Shown here in pieces: positions 30,186 through 40,870 of a stretch of DNA of 64,000 bases (positions within the stretch are counted from its first letter, which is position 1; every line of letters starts with the position of its first letter). Both the position numbers and the translations under genes were made by a program. The stretch is from positions 89,621,721 to 89,685,720 of the forward strand of contig NW_023605083.1 of assembly GCF_014898055.3 (NCBI RefSeq). The letters are read 5' to 3'. This DNA is from Talpa occidentalis (Eukaryota > Chordata > Mammalia > Eulipotyphla > Talpidae). The notes beneath the pieces were generated by a model. The model was given only the letters and a program-made list of their open reading frames with translations. It was not told the origin of the DNA and did not search any database.

Positions 30186-30434
30186 TTTTTAAAAATATTT
30201 TATTTTATATAATTCTTACATCATTTTTCATTTTCGCACAATGTATGCATTTTCATTTTGGTTATATGCCCCATACAATTGCACGCCCCCTTATTTTGAC
30301 CCTAATCCTTCTTCTCCCTGCCTTTCCCCCCACCCCCTGTAGTGTGTCTCTGGTTTATAGTTGCTTATTGATCTTGATTTTTACTTTGTATTAATTAGTC
30401 TTTTTCCTGGTCCCTTATTTAGGTTTTCTAAATT
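30186..30434 (-). mobile_element. 5'-truncated L1 3' UTR, antisense
   Basis: Antisense of the L1 3' UTR: TATATAATTCTTACATCATTTTTCATTTTCGCACAATGTATGC..GCCCCATACAATTGCACGCCCCCTTATTTTGACCC..GTAGTGTGTCTCTGGTTTATAG..TTTTTCCTGGTCCCTTATTTAGGTTTTC. Flanks CACAGGGAATAAATTCT (30,169-30,185) and CACAAGGAATAAATTCT (30,435-30,451) match at 16 of 17 positions. It serves as the reference for the inverted copy at 15,653. Confidence 0.93.
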
Positions 30435-30451
30435 CACAAGGAATAAATTCT

Positions 30452-30879
30452 GACTTCACAGAGAAAAGTTACTGCCTATTTGTAAAACCAAATTCCTGTC
30501 CTTAATCCATCCCCTTCTCCCACCCTAGTCCTGACCACCATCACCTCCTCCCAGGACATCAAAAATATCTGCCCCATTATTCTCCTTGCCCTAAGTCTTG
30601 CCTTCTCTTTTCTATCCTGTGCAGTGCAGTCAGGGCCTGAAAAGAAATTGGGAACCCTTCGTTCTCATAAAAGATCCTGTAGGGCTTCTCCACTAGGTTC
30701 CAACTTGACCCAAATTCAGGAGTTATATGTGCAGTTGCCCCAGGCTGACACATGCCTGCCCACACACCTCTGGTTCTTCTGGCTGCATGATTCCTACCCA
30801 TCATTCTAGTCCCAAATTACACCTCACCCCCACAGTGGAGGAGGTCTCCTTCTCACTCGCAGAGCATCCCACCCTCTTA
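30452..30879. other. Non-coding DNA, nothing recognised
   Basis: C-rich sequence such as CCATCCCCTTCTCCCACCC. It may include the diverged 5' part of the L2 relic on its right, which I cannot establish. Confidence 0.35.
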
Positions 30880-31010
30880 ATTGCCACTAACTCCAGGTTG
30901 CAGAATGGCAGGCATCATAGCTATATGCTTTATTCACTGCTGTCTCCCCAACAGCAGTGGTTCACACATAGTAAGTGCTCAATAAATATGTGTTGAGTTA
31001 ATGAGCCGAT
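30880..31010 (+). mobile_element. L2 3'-end relic
   Basis: GGCAGGCATCATAGCTATATGCTTTATTCACTGCTGTCTCCCCAACAGCAGTGGTTCACACATAGTAAGTGCTCAATAAATATGTGTTGAGTTAATGAG is the canonical L2 3' end. Confidence 0.8.
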
Positions 31011-31955
31011 CATATTCTATTGGACCTCTTGTTTACATCAGTGACAGCCTCTACTGGATCGAAACTTCTTAAATTTCCTATGAATTACTGGTGTCTAAAG
31101 CAGCACTTTGTGAACAAGAGAGAAAAAGAAGAATAACTCACAGTAATAACAAAACCAAACCATCACTAACTTTCTTCTCATTTTCATCTGCTGGCTTTGA
31201 CAACATAGAAACCAGTGGCGTGTGAGTCGGAATTAGGCAGAGATGATGTTGGGAGCCAGATTCAATGTGCTTTGAGTAGTAGGATCCATGTCAGGCCTTG
31301 AAATTGTCCAAGGCTCCCTGCAGAGCCTTCATCTCATTAAGCTGACCCTAGGAGAGTCAGGTATTTTCTTTTGAGACCCGTCCCTCTATGGTAGTTAATT
31401 AGTCGTAGCTTTGGGTAATTGGCTTTTCTCCTCAGGAAAATATTATCCAAGACCTGAACCAACACAGGCCACTGAGGAGCCAGCAGCAGATCCAAGCCTC
31501 CAGCGTCCATCCCAAGCTTCAGGAACAGTCCAGGTGGAAAAGAGGCCACAAGGGAGTGTTTCTTCAGATCACAGAGAGAAGAAAGGTTGTGATTTCACAG
31601 TACATTTTCCTGAGCATGAAGGGAAAAAAAAAGTCAAACAAAGTAATAGTTTGGCAACAGATGGTGAGCAGGATCAGTTGGGAAAATCTCTTTTGGGATT
31701 GAAAGGAAAAACTGCAGAGATGCCTCTGTTGAGGGTGTCGAGACTCCCACCTGCCTGGGATGTCTTTATTTTGTAGCCTAAAAAGTTTCATCCAAGGGAA
31801 GATCAATTCTGAAAAGCTGTCTCACACCTTTTATCTGAGACAGCATGAGCCTGTCTTAGAAAGCATGGGAATAAAAGCTAAATGGAGTCTCAACCCCATC
31901 ACCAATCAAGACCTACTGCAGAGCGCAGGGGGGTGGGGAGAGAGAAGCTGGTTTC
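31011..31955. other. Non-coding DNA, one 121-codon frame rejected as a gene
   Basis: The plus frame 31,411-31,776 is hydrophilic (proline-, glutamine- and lysine-rich; begins MGNWLFSSGKYY) with no recognised domain. Its start lies within 30 bp of a pyrimidine-rich stretch ending CTCAG, so a distal splice acceptor is conceivable. I have no further support. No named repeats. Confidence 0.3.
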
Positions 31956-31959
31956 CATA

Positions 31960-32590
31960 ATGACCACTACAGAGCTAGGCCGTGAGTGGTGACATTCATA
32001 GAGGACAGTCAGCTTTCCCCCAGGAGGCCAGGATGGGGAACTATTGTGTAGACATGAGCCCACACCCCAAACTACCTTTACCTGTAGAAGAGTTTCATAA
32101 ACCTCAGTCATGAGTATGTCCCCAAGACACATTGGCATGAAGTATCTCCTGGTGCAAGGCCATGAGTAGGCAAAACATCACTTCTGTGGTATAGATAAGA
32201 AAACATCAGATTAACCAAATTGAAAGACATTCTGCAAAATAATTGGCCAGTAGTATTTACAAGCATCAAGACACAAAAGATAAAAAAAGACTGAGGAACT
32301 GTCACATCCCTGAGATTAAATAGCAGGACAACGAAAAGCAATGTGTGATCCTGGGTTAGATCCTAGACCAGAAAGAGAACACTAGTGGGAAAATTGGCAA
32401 AATTCACAGGTCTGTGGACTAGTCAATAGCAGTGAGTCTGTGTTCATTTTCTGGTTTCAGTAATTGCACTGTGGCCAGGTAAGAGGTTAGCGTTCGGGGA
32501 TGCTAGGTGGAGAGGCACAGGAGTGATCTCTACTATCCTTATAACTTTCCTGTAAATTTAAAGATTTTTCCAAGAAAAGGTAAAAGAATC
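31960..32590 (+). mobile_element. Ancient interspersed repeat, family not assigned
   Basis: The segment CAACGAAAAGCAATGTGTGATCCTGGGTTAGATCCTAGACC, GGGAAAATTGGCAAAATTCACAGGTCTGTGGACTAGTCAATAGC, TGGTTTCAGTAATTGCACTGTGGCC and the end CTATCCTTATAACTTTCCTGTAAATTTAAAGATTTTTCC recur in many mammalian genomes, to my knowledge. The end resembles an old LINE 3' UTR. I cannot name it with confidence. Confidence 0.45.
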
Positions 32591-32594
32591 TGAC

Positions 32595-33100
32595 CACAAA
32601 CTGTTTTCTTTACTGGAATACATTCATTTTCAAAGTAAATTTGCTATCGTTACCAAAAATGAAAAACCAAGATCATGAGCTCTAAAATAAATTGATCAAA
32701 ATGAACACCCTGAAAACTAGGTACTGCTCCACCAAAGAGGGGACTCAAGGCCTCTTTGTCTTCCTTCAAAAGGGAAATTAGCAACTGCTAGAGAAGCGTT
32801 AAAACCTATCAGCATCCAGCAGGGACCTGGGACAGTCTCCTTCCTAATCAGGGATGTAAGAGAGATCTGAAAAGCAAATAATTTTCTCACTATGTAATTT
32901 AGGTTAGTGTCTGTTCTGTGCACCTTTTAAATTATCTCTGGTACTACCTAGCACCCCATACCACTTTAGGAAAACACTGCATTTTCGAAGCCCCATGATG
33001 TGGTTATAGGACTGTGGGGCTATGAAATGAAAGAGAAAAGCCTTGCTGTTGGGGTGAAGTGTCATCCTCACAGTATTATCCCTGGGATGGGAAATAGCAG
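32595..33100. other. Non-coding DNA, nothing recognised
   Basis: AT-rich, no clear repeat. Confidence 0.35.
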
Positions 33101-33319
33101 TTGTCTATACTGGTGGGAAACAGTATAAATTAATTCAACTTCTTTGAACATACCATTATACCCAGTAATTCCTTCCTTAGAGTATCTGTCTTACAAATAT
33201 AATTGTGAATCATTATGGTATTTTTTGCAATTGAAAAAGACAAAAACAACCTAAATGTCCATCAACAAAGGAATATTCTGCACAGTAGAATATTATGCAG
33301 TCATTAAGAAGACTAAGAC

Positions 33320-33434
33320 AGGGCCTCCCCTGGTGGTGCAGCGGTTGAGTGCTGGGCTGTGAGACTGTCCGCAGCCTCTGCAGCACCAGTTCATTCCCTG
33401 GCCGCCGTCCAGGGTCCCACAAAAAAAAAAAAAA
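33320..33434 (+). mobile_element. 3'-truncated 'half' SINE with its own A-tail
   Basis: Only the tRNA-related head and about 100 bp of the family are present (AGGGCCTCCCCTGGTGGTGCAGCGG .. CCAGGGTCCCAC), and then A(16) begins directly. In complete copies GGTCCCACATGGCGCGCAG continues. The copy is bounded by AAGAAGACTA at 33,306-33,315 and 33,435-33,444. Because it has a duplication on both sides, it was inserted in this shortened form and was not deleted afterwards. It lacks the terminator and the AATAAA of the full element. Confidence 0.9.
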
Positions 33435-33537
33435 AAGAAGACTAGACTAAAACATGAACATTGAACATGTACCAATATACAACAATTTCAAGCACAAGAT
33501 TTTTCCCAACATATATCATGTGAAGAAAACAAGTTAC

Positions 33538-33845
33538 GGGCCTCCCCGGTGGCGCAGCGGTTGAGCGCTGGGTTGTGAAGCTGCCCGCGGCCTCTGCAGT
33601 GCTGGTTCGATCCCCGGCTGTTCCGCGGCCACCGGAGGAGGGTCCCACATGGCGCGCAGACCTCTCCTGCCGCCCGCTGCTCCCCTCAGCAGTGTACTTC
33701 GGTCCTTCTGCCTGCTCTGCTCCCCGCTCTGGCTCTGGTGAATTCTCTCACCCTCCCGTGCTTCTGACTGTACCCAGTGCATGTATAAACAAAACAAACA
33801 AATAAATAAATAAATAAATAAAATGCATAAATAAATAAAAAAAAA
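33538..33845 (+). mobile_element. tRNA-derived T+ SINE (young, CpG-rich subfamily)
   Basis: The best-preserved copy: GGGCCTCCCCGGTGGCGCAGCGGTTGAGCGC, B box GGTTCGATCCCC, then a CCGCGGCCACCGGAGGAGGGTCCCAC segment missing in older copies, and GGCGCGCAGACC. The long (AAAT)n tail ends A(11). Flanks AAGAAAACAAGTTAC (33,523-33,537) and AAGAAAACAAGGTAC (33,846-33,860) match at 14 of 15 positions. Many intact CpGs mean little methylation decay, so it is a recent insertion. Confidence 0.96.
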
Positions 33846-34169
33846 AAGAAAACAAGGTACATGATAGTGTATATAGTGTGCTCCCATGTTTTTTCAAGTG
33901 AGCATGTACATGGTATCAGTCAGCTTTTTCTGTTCAAAAAACAATCTCAAAACATAGAGATATACTACAATAAGCATTGACTATCAGGCTCAAAAATAGA
34001 CCATCCATTGAGGTAGTGCCCCTTCTTCAGAGTGGGAGATGGCAGAGGCTGGGGCAGGTGGGATCTACATCTCTCATGCCCCTGGGACAGATAGTCTACT
34101 TGGGTGGGTTGCCCTCATGGGCATAGAACAAAAGGAGAACTCTGCCAAGTAAGCATATTTCAGATCTTT

Positions 34170-34315
34170 GCTCACAAGACATTTTCATATTGATGATGTT
34201 ATTTGAAGCTCACATTAACGTGAGGCCGACAACAGAGATTATAATCGTACTTTGAGATCCAGCCAGCTAAAATGACTTGCCCAAAGTCAGACAGTTTAAA
34301 AAAAAAAAGCCAAGC
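34170..34315 (+). mobile_element. MIR relic
   Basis: TTTTCATATTGATGATGTTATTTGAAGCTCACATTAACGTGAGG..GAGATTATAATCG..AGCTAAAATGACTTGCCCAAAGTCAGACAGT has the MIR second-half order, diverged. Confidence 0.6.
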
Positions 34316-34319
34316 TAGA

Positions 34320-35925
34320 TCTGCCTGACACCCCACACCAAAAGCCTCCTACCCCACGTTTTAGCTTGCATGGCCCCAGGCTCACCAACACTATCTGGTC
34401 CAGGGTCCACCATATGCCCCAAATAGGGATAAAATCTCTCGGTCCCAACACACACTACGTGGGAGAGACTGACTGTAGACTGCTCCTCAGAGAGCCTCTT
34501 GCTCAACCTAGCCATTTACACATGGGCAGAGAGAGAGGCCTAGGATCCCAAGGCAGGTACCTTCCTCCCTACCTCTGTCTCCCTGTTTTTCAGATGGAAA
34601 CTTTACACCCCTAAAAGATTGTTTGGGAAGACCAAGAAGACCATGTATTCAGGAGGAATTTGCATCCCAGACAGTGTGAATCACAATTCAGGTCCTTCTC
34701 CCACAGCAGAGCCAGGAGACTGGCCTCGGAGCAGATAAACTGACCAACCCAAGAGCAGCGGAGTTGTAGAAGAATGAAAGCAATAAGAAAAGTCAGGGGC
34801 TTTGAGGCCCTGGGGCAGGGAACAGACTGCTCTACACTGGGGCAAGGCAGTTCTGTGGAGCTACTATTGAGAATTGCCCTGCGGCCGCTTCCAGCCTGGG
34901 CTGGTGCTGGGCCTTCCCTGCTGGTGCCTTCCCAGCTGAGCACAGAAGCCTCCCTGGCCAATGCCCCATCCCTGGGGACAGGGGAAGTGTCCAGGAGGCT
35001 GTAGCACTAAAAGGCTCTCAATCCCCTCCCCCCAGATGGGCTTTCCACTCTTGAGTTTCCTTCCCCGTGGTGCTGTGGTGGTCCCCTTCTCCAGGGTGTC
35101 TCCCCCACCCCCCAGACAGCATGCCCGCTTGCTGCCTGAGTGCCCTTTCTCCCTTTTCATCATCTCTTATAAGGGAACAAAGAAATGGGTGGGAGGGAAC
35201 AAAGGGAGGCACCAGATGCTGATGATGGGGGGCCCAGGGAGGAGGGCCCATGTGGTCCCACTTAAGCCATTTTCAACTTTGCATCAAATGGAAATTTCTG
35301 TGAGCAGCTCTGAAAGCTCCTACAATGACTAATGTCTCCAAGTGAGCTCGAGGAACAAATGGATGCTAATTATTTTGTGGAAGGCGAGACAAGTAGAGAA
35401 TTTAAACAGGGGGTCTGACTAGCAGATGGTGGGAAATCTGAAGGCTCAGAAAGACAGGACTTGCCCGCCCCCCCGCTGCTCAGCTCTGATCGGGGGGCTC
35501 GTGTGCCCAGGATTTACAGTGCTCAGCACAGGCCCTACAGGTCTGTGGCTCTGGGCCCCACTGGCTTTGCCGCTGACCAAAGCTGGCCTCACAGAGCTTC
35601 CTCCATGCAGTGGGAAGTCCAAGGGACTAGTGTGGAGGGGAGCAACACCCCAAAGCCCCACAGGGACCCCATAATGAGCATTCCAGGGCTTTGGGAATAA
35701 AATGCTTGGTGACTCTTGTAAGTTCACCTCCAGGAAGAGGACACTGAACACACGTGTATTTATTTTTTCCAAGATAAACTGAGGCCAGAAAGACCTAGGC
35801 TGTTTCCCACCTTCCTCAGCGCAGCCTGACCTAAGGGTCTGAGCAGCGTCTGGCCGCCTCCCAGCCTTGGAGGAAGTGGTCAGATATTTTACACCCAGCC
35901 CACCCTACACGTGGGTGTTTCCAGC
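34320..35925. other. GC-richer single-copy DNA, no exon recognised
   Basis: Overlapping frames on both strands (up to 123 codons, 34,961-35,332 plus) carry no recognisable domain. A NotI-type GCGGCCGC lies near 34,882. No CpG island is evident by eye. Frames of comparable length appear on opposite strands over the same positions, which argues against a real exon. Confidence 0.4.
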
Positions 35926-35929
35926 TCAC

Positions 35930-36110
35930 CGCTCAGTTTCTCTCCTCTGACTTCAGCATGGGTTGTTCTGTCTTCCTGGAACACTTGTCCCTTCCCGTCT
36001 TCTGACTACCTCCTACTGGATCTTCATGATTCCCATGTCACTTCCCCACAAAAGCCTCCCTGATCTCCCGCTGGGATCATGTAGTTCCCTGTGACCTGCA
36101 CGCACTGCAC
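35930..36110 (+). mobile_element. L2 3' region relic
   Basis: TGTTCTGTCTTCCTGGAACACTTGTCCCTTCCCGTCTTCTGACTACCTCCTACTGGATCTTCATGATTCCCATGTCACTTCCCCACAAAAGCCTCCCTGATCTCCC follows L2 order (..CCTGGAACGC.CTTCCC..CTCCTACTCATCCTTCA..GTCACCTCCTC..GAAGCCTTCCCTGACC). Confidence 0.75.
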
Positions 36111-36114
36111 TCAC

Positions 36115-37225
36115 GCCCTCAAGTATAAGTGGCTTTCAGGCCCTCAAGGATGGTTCTGGCTGGATTCACCCCCAAGTATCCCCAGGAGATGGGCTGGCCA
36201 GAGTGGGCACTTGGATATGCTTGCCAACTGGAGCCGAGCTGGCGCTGGAGAGCCATCGGGTACCAGCCTCTCACACCAGATGGGGCCCAGCTTGTTCCAC
36301 GCCCATGCAGAATTAGTTGTGGGCTCATTAAGAAGAAGCAGGTGGTGGGGGTGACTCTCAGCTTCCCTCATCCCTCCACTACTCAAGAGGTTTAGCCCCA
36401 AAGCAGTAACAAAAGCAGCAGAAAAGAGAACCAACGTGAACAAACTAGTAGAAATGCCAAGACCGTGGATCCCACCATCCTACCCTGCCCACTGCTCTGG
36501 GACCTGGCCCTGACTCTGTGCCCTGCTCTTCCCACCATCTCTGCTGGTGCCATTGACCATCTGCTGCCCACCTGCCCCTTGCCCCAGCCCCAGATCCCCC
36601 TCAAAGCCTCTGCATTCTTGCTTCATCTTCACCACTGCGGAGTGGCTAAGACTAGGAAGTACTCCCTGCTTCACTGACCCTTTTATGCCTAGATGGGCCC
36701 CACAGCTGACTTGCTTGGATCCCTGGGAGTTCAAGAGCTTTTTAACAATAGCGTCTTTCTTCCCAGGTTGCACATGGGTTGCCATGGTGATGGGGGGTGC
36801 TTTCAAGCAACAGCCACCATACTGTTTCTCAGAACAGTCTTCCTCTTGCTGAATATAGTTTGCTGTGCTGAATTTCTCCTGGGGGAAGAGAAGGAGTTGA
36901 GGTCCCAGGGCAGGCTCACTAGACGCGCCCATTCACGACTGCAGACTCTCAGCCTCCGGGGGTGAGGGGAAGTAACTACGTGGAGAAGGAAGGGGCGCCA
37001 CTTACCTCCACACCTCGGAGACCCCCAAATCTCAGCTCCAGCCCAGCTGCAAGCTCTGCTGCCTGTTTATAGCCATAACAGTCATAAAAATAATTTACAT
37101 AAATGATTTTTCTGCAAAAAAGAAAAATAATCTAAGACCAAAGAAAATGTGGAAAGGTGTTTAACCTCACCCCCAAGTCCCCTCCTTCCTGAGAAAATCT
37201 GCTATAAACATTTGATACAGCCCCT
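36115..37225. other. Single-copy DNA, AT-rich segment at right end
   Basis: The left 850 bp are GC-rich with unsupported frames (up to 150 codons minus, 36,480-36,932). 37,060-37,140 is AT-rich (GTTTATAGCCATAACAGTCATAAAAATAATTTACATAAATG) and repeat-free, so it could be a conserved element. This is inference only. Confidence 0.35.
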
Positions 37226-37229
37226 TCCT

Positions 37230-37620
37230 GCCCTTTCCTCTGAGATTATATACATAGAGAGATTAAAGAACAAGATGAAAATAACATAGTTGAAACAGCC
37301 CTATAGACAGTGGTATACCCTGCTCTTTTCATTCGATATTATATCAAAGTGTTTCTTACATCATTAGACTTCTTTACATCTTTTGAAATGATTCAAAATA
37401 ATATACCAAATGGATATGCCAGTTTACCAATGTATCTTAATAGTGGGATATTAAGATTGAATCTAATTTAATACTGCTGCTATAAACATCTTTGTCTCTT
37501 ATCTCTGATCATTTCTGAGGATATATTTCTAGAAATGAGTTCCTAAGACAAAGAGCATAAATATTTTAAGGCTTTCATACAAATTTTCCAACTGCCTCCT
37601 AAAAAATTATTCTTCTGTCA
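37230..37620 (-). mobile_element. Old L1 3' region, antisense
   Basis: CTGCTCTTTTCATTCGATATTATATCAAAG.., AATATACCAAATGGATATGCCAGTTTACC.., ATACTGCTGCTATAAACATCTTTGTC, TGATCATTTCTGAGGATATATTTCTAGAAATGAGTTCCTAAGACAAAGAGCATAAATATTTTAAGGCTTTCATACAAATTTTCCAACTGCC are the antisense L1 order (..CTAGAAGTGGAATTGCTGGGTCAAAGGG..TAAGGCTTTTGATACA..). Confidence 0.72.
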
Positions 37621-37625
37621 CTTAA

Positions 37626-37627
<2 letters not shown>

Positions 37628-37661
<34 letters not shown>
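37628..37661 (+). repeat. (AC)n microsatellite
   Basis: An uninterrupted AC run of about 17 units, immediately downstream of the L1 relic. Confidence 0.97.
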
Positions 37662-37663
<2 letters not shown>

Positions 37664-38640
37664 TGCTAGGCTCAGAGTTGCAATTAACATAAATTGAAAA
37701 ACTCTGACTTTAAATGCAATTTAAAATAAAAGGATGTTCTTTCCCTGGACCTGGCCTTTAGAAAAAGCAGCCTTGTCTCTGAAGCAGTAGCCCATCCCCG
37801 AGGCTGGCTCTGCCAGTAATGAGTTGGGCAGCCCGTAGCTTTTCACCCCCTGCTCTCTCCTACTCCCCCACTGTTGGCTGGCTGAGTTGCTGACTGGGAG
37901 GTGGATAAATGGCTCCGTTGGCTGCCCTCGTTCCCAGAACCCACTTCTTAGCAGTGCGAGGGGGCCATTTGTCATTCTGCCACACAGCTCAGGACTGCCA
38001 GACATCTCATTCCACTTCCCTTACCAAGGACATGGTGCGAAGGGCCGGCTCAGATCTTGGGCTCTATGGAGCACCGAACCAGTGACCCTCGAGCCTCTGG
38101 GCCTGCGGGTTCTCATTTCTAAAGGGAGCTGGCTTCTAACATCTCCAACATCTGCCCCCCCCCCTCTGATCCTGCTGATGTCCAGAGCCTGATGGGCTGC
38201 TCCAGAACCATAAATAAGCAGAGCTGAAACAAGGTTCGCAGAGAGGGAGGCAGAGTGGGGAGCCGAGATTGGAGACTTCGGGAACATTCAGGGAAGTTCT
38301 CCATGTCCTGCTGGGCTGAAGCCAGGTCTGGGGAAGTGGATATGTGGAACAGCATAGCATAAAAGAGGAGAAGGCAGAGGGGCCTGCCGGCACCCCAACA
38401 GTGACTCCCTGCCACCATCAGAAAGACTCCTCTCCATCAGCTGGAGGTGAGAACAAAGCCCAGCCAGCTCTTTTCCATGGAAACCTGTTTCCCAGTGTCC
38501 CTTTCCTGCTGAATATTTCCCAAGGCAAAGAAGCAGGAGAAAGGTTCAGAGCACAGGAGTGAGGGGGGTCTGCAGATTTAAGAAATAGAAACAGTGGGTT
38601 TCAGAGACTTCTGCAAGGAAAAAGGAGCTTTTGTTCTGTC
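37662..38640. other. Single-copy DNA, no feature recognised
   Basis: GC-moderate. Frames of 85-101 codons overlap on both strands at 37,887-38,418 and have no recognised domain. A run of nine C's lies near 38,156. No repeat was named. Confidence 0.35.
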
Positions 38641-38840
38641 TCTCCCCCTGGGCTCCAGGGTTTAAATCAAAGCGGCTGATTGATTGATCAGCGATCTCAC
38701 TTTAAAGGGTCCACAAACAAGGGGCTTTCAAGTTGGCGCGTGGGTGTGTCTCCAACATCCTGACACTGAGTGAAAAATGCAATTCTATTTATTGCATTGC
38801 TTTTTCACTCTGACTAGGGATTTGATTTTGTTCTAGTAAG
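38641..38840. promoter_or_regulatory. Candidate conserved regulatory element
   Basis: Repeat-free stretch with dense homeodomain-like and TCF-like motifs: ATCAAAG near 38,666, overlapping TGATTGATTGATCAGCGATC at 38,678, CTTTAAAGGG, and TATTTATTGCATTGC. The dense developmental-factor sites are typical of conserved non-coding elements. This is an inference from motif content only. Confidence 0.25.
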
Positions 38841-39774
38841 TTGCAACTTGCAAGAGCCTTGGGTGCCAATGCAGTTCCTGGAAATGAGGAATGAGATTGT
38901 GCGCAAAAAACTCAAAAGCAACCAGGCAGATCCTCCGAGAAATTTTTTTTTGGATGAGGAGGAAAATAACCCCATCCTGAATGTGATTTCAGGCCCAGGG
39001 CTGCCCAGTGGGATCCAAGTCTCAGAACTCTGCCCTTGTTGCAGAAGGTAGGGAAAAAAAGAGGTCTGGGTTCTAGTCACTGTGCTGTGCAAAGGCCACT
39101 CTGTAGATGTTTGCGGCCAGACTAGTATAAAAATAAATTACCTGGGAGTTCCCAGAAGTGGCAGGTTGCTGGGTGGGGGCTAAAGGAGTGCATTGCTGAA
39201 GTTAGCTTTGCCCAAGTGGAAACCTTCTTGCATCCCTTGCCCAATGAAGATGCTCCCCAAATCTTTCCTGAAGGAGACCCTTATCCCACCTCTCTGACAC
39301 TGGCTCAGTCTTTTTCCTTGCCTTGTGCCCCCATGAATATTTTACTGTGAGACTAGGATTATAAGACTGGGCACAGAGGCAAGTGGAGGAAGGACAGAGG
39401 GTCTCATACTGATCGAGACCACTGGGATGTGCCACACAGCAGTTTGTGTTGGCCCCATCAGCACCCCTCTTTCCTTTCCTTGCAGTCATTTTCCTTTATT
39501 CTCCCCACTGAGTGCACCCTCCACTTCCTTTTTCCCAGGATCTATCCCCACACACACACACCGCAGAAATAATCAGTTCCGAGCATCCCATTCTCAGCCG
39601 GTATGTTTTTAAATTTTGCAGCTTCAGAGCTTAAAAGTTGGTGATTTTTTTTAAATCACAATACTGTGAGTTGTCTCTGGAGGAAGCAGGCCCTGGTATT
39701 CCTGGTTTTGGTCTCACACCTCCTGTGATGGATCTCACAGCCCCCAAAGGCAGCACAGAGCAGCTCTGTGCCAC
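38841..39774. other. Non-coding DNA, one 67-codon acidic/basic frame noted
   Basis: The frame 38,848-39,051 (plus) reads MRNEIVRKKLKSNQ..FLDEEENNP. It lacks a recognised domain and is not preceded by a clear splice acceptor. A CACACACACACA run lies near 39,550. No other feature seen. Confidence 0.35.
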
Positions 39775-40315
39775 AGATGTTTCCTGCATGCCAGCCAGGT
39801 GACAGCCACTGTGCTAGGAGCTGTGGATACAGCAGTGAGCTAGACAAAGATTGTTTCATTAGAGGTAGACATTAATTAAATAAGTATATGAATAATTACT
39901 GCTGTGATAACTCTTACAGAGAATAGAGTTCAGCGAGAGTCTATAATAAGGAGGACTAACTTTGCTTGGAGAATCTGGAAAGGTTTCCCTGAGGAAACAA
40001 TATTTAAATTGAAAATTGAGGGCTTGGTAGGGATTACCCGGAGGAGAGGAAAATGCTCCAAGCAGAAGTTGCGTGTGCAAAGGCCCTGGGGTTAATAGCA
40101 GGGGATATTAGGCACACATGAAACTTTAGAAGGTTAGTGCAGATAAAGCACAATAAGCAATGAATCAAGGGTTGCACCATGAGTCAATCACAAGGGCCAT
40201 GTGAGCAGGGCCACGGAGGCCACATTGAGGATTTCTGTTTTCCTCCATAAGGCAATAAAGTGGAACTGAAAGGTGTTCATCAGGCAAGGGATGTGAACAG
40301 TTCTTACACGGAATG
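39775..40315 (+). mobile_element. Ancient mammal-wide interspersed repeat
   Basis: CATGCCAGCCAGGTGACAGCCACTGTGCTAGGAGCTGTGGATACAGCAGTGAGCTAGACAAAGATTG.., GAATCTGGAAAGGTTTCCCTGAGGAAACAATATTTAAATTGAAAATTGAGG.., AAATGCTCCAAGCAGAAGTTGCGTGTGCAAAGGCCCTGGGG, then GGCCACATTGAGGATTTCTG is the colinear order of a common mammalian family (..GGATACAGCAGTGAACAAGAC..GAAGGCCTCTCTGAGGAGG..GCAAGTGCAAAGGCCCTGAGG..). It is the longest copy in the window. Same family as 2100-2860 and 12,125-12,305. Confidence 0.65.
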
Positions 40316-40329
40316 AAAATCTGCTTCCT

Positions 40330-40605
40330 AGGAGCCTCCCTGGTGTCACAGGGGTTAAAGAAAGTGCCATCAAGCTATTGCCAGCCTCTGCAGCACAAGT
40401 TCAATGCCCGGCCAGCCAGGGAGCTACCCACATGGCACAGCAGACCTCTCCAGACTTGCCCGCTGCTCCCCTCAGCAGTGTGTTTCAGTCAATCCTACTG
40501 TTCTGCTCCCCACTCTCTCTGGTGAATCTTCTCACACCCCCTGCACCTCTGGCTTACACCCCAGTTCTCATATATATATATAAATAAGTCTTTAAAAAAG
40601 AAAAA
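40330..40605 (+). mobile_element. tRNA-derived T+ SINE (older subfamily)
   Basis: Full copy: AGCCTCCCTGGTGTCACAGGGGTTAAAG head, AGTTCAATGCCC box, GGCCAGCCAGGGAGCTACCC, tail TATATATATATAAATAAGTCTTTAAAAAAG. The tail carries a short (TA)n expansion. The duplication GAAAATCTGCTTCCT is perfect over 15 bp at 40,315-40,329 and 40,606-40,620. Confidence 0.95.
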
Positions 40606-40664
40606 GAAAATCTGCTTCCTTATAAATTACATCATTGGAGTCCATGCTGCCTTTTGCAGCTACA

Positions 40665-40870
40665 GAACAATAGTAACAATGGAAAGTGTTCATCATGAGT
40701 GCTGTGTGCTGGCTGCCATTGTAAGAATCAGCATTCCTATGAGATGTGGCTAGTTTCCTCTAGCTTCCAGCAGTGGCACTGAGTGATGGCATTACTTGCC
40801 CAAGACCTTGCAACTGGTGTGCAGTCACTCTGGGATGTGAACCCAGGCAGTGAGGCTCCAGGGTCTGACT
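40665..40870 (+). mobile_element. MIR SINE relic
   Basis: GAGTGCTGTGTGCTGGCTGCCATTGTAAGAATCAGC.., GCATTACTTGCCCAAGACCTTGCAACTGGTGTGCAG.., GGATGTGAACCCAGGCAGTGAGGCTCCAGGGTCTG is MIR second-half order ending in the typical AACCCAGGCAGTCTGGCTCCAGAG. Confidence 0.8.

Larger units (their letters stand above)
33105..33930 (+). mobile_element. Old L1 3' end, sense, interrupted by two SINEs
   Basis: AACATACCATTATACCCAGTAATTCC..AACAACCTAAATGTCCATCAACAAAGGAATATTCTGCACAGTAGAATATTATGCAGTCATTAAGAAG is L1 ORF2 C-terminal coding sequence (ANNLNVHQQ-type residues). It resumes between and after the SINEs (AACATGAACATTGAACATGTACC.., TACATGATAGTGTATATAGTGTGCTCCCATG). Both SINEs sit within it, so it is older than both. 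Confidence 0.7.

Noticed and set aside
31411..31776. 121-codon plus frame as an exon
   Set aside because: A weak acceptor-like CTCAG precedes it, but no domain or second exon is seen, and codon and length statistics do not exceed chance for a frame of this size.
34870..34900. CpG island around a GCGGCCGC site
   Set aside because: Neighbouring sequence has too few CpG dinucleotides over 200 bp.
36480..36932. 150-codon minus frame as a gene
   Set aside because: No domain recognised, and it is overlapped by plus-strand frames of about 100 codons. GC-rich non-coding DNA explains it.
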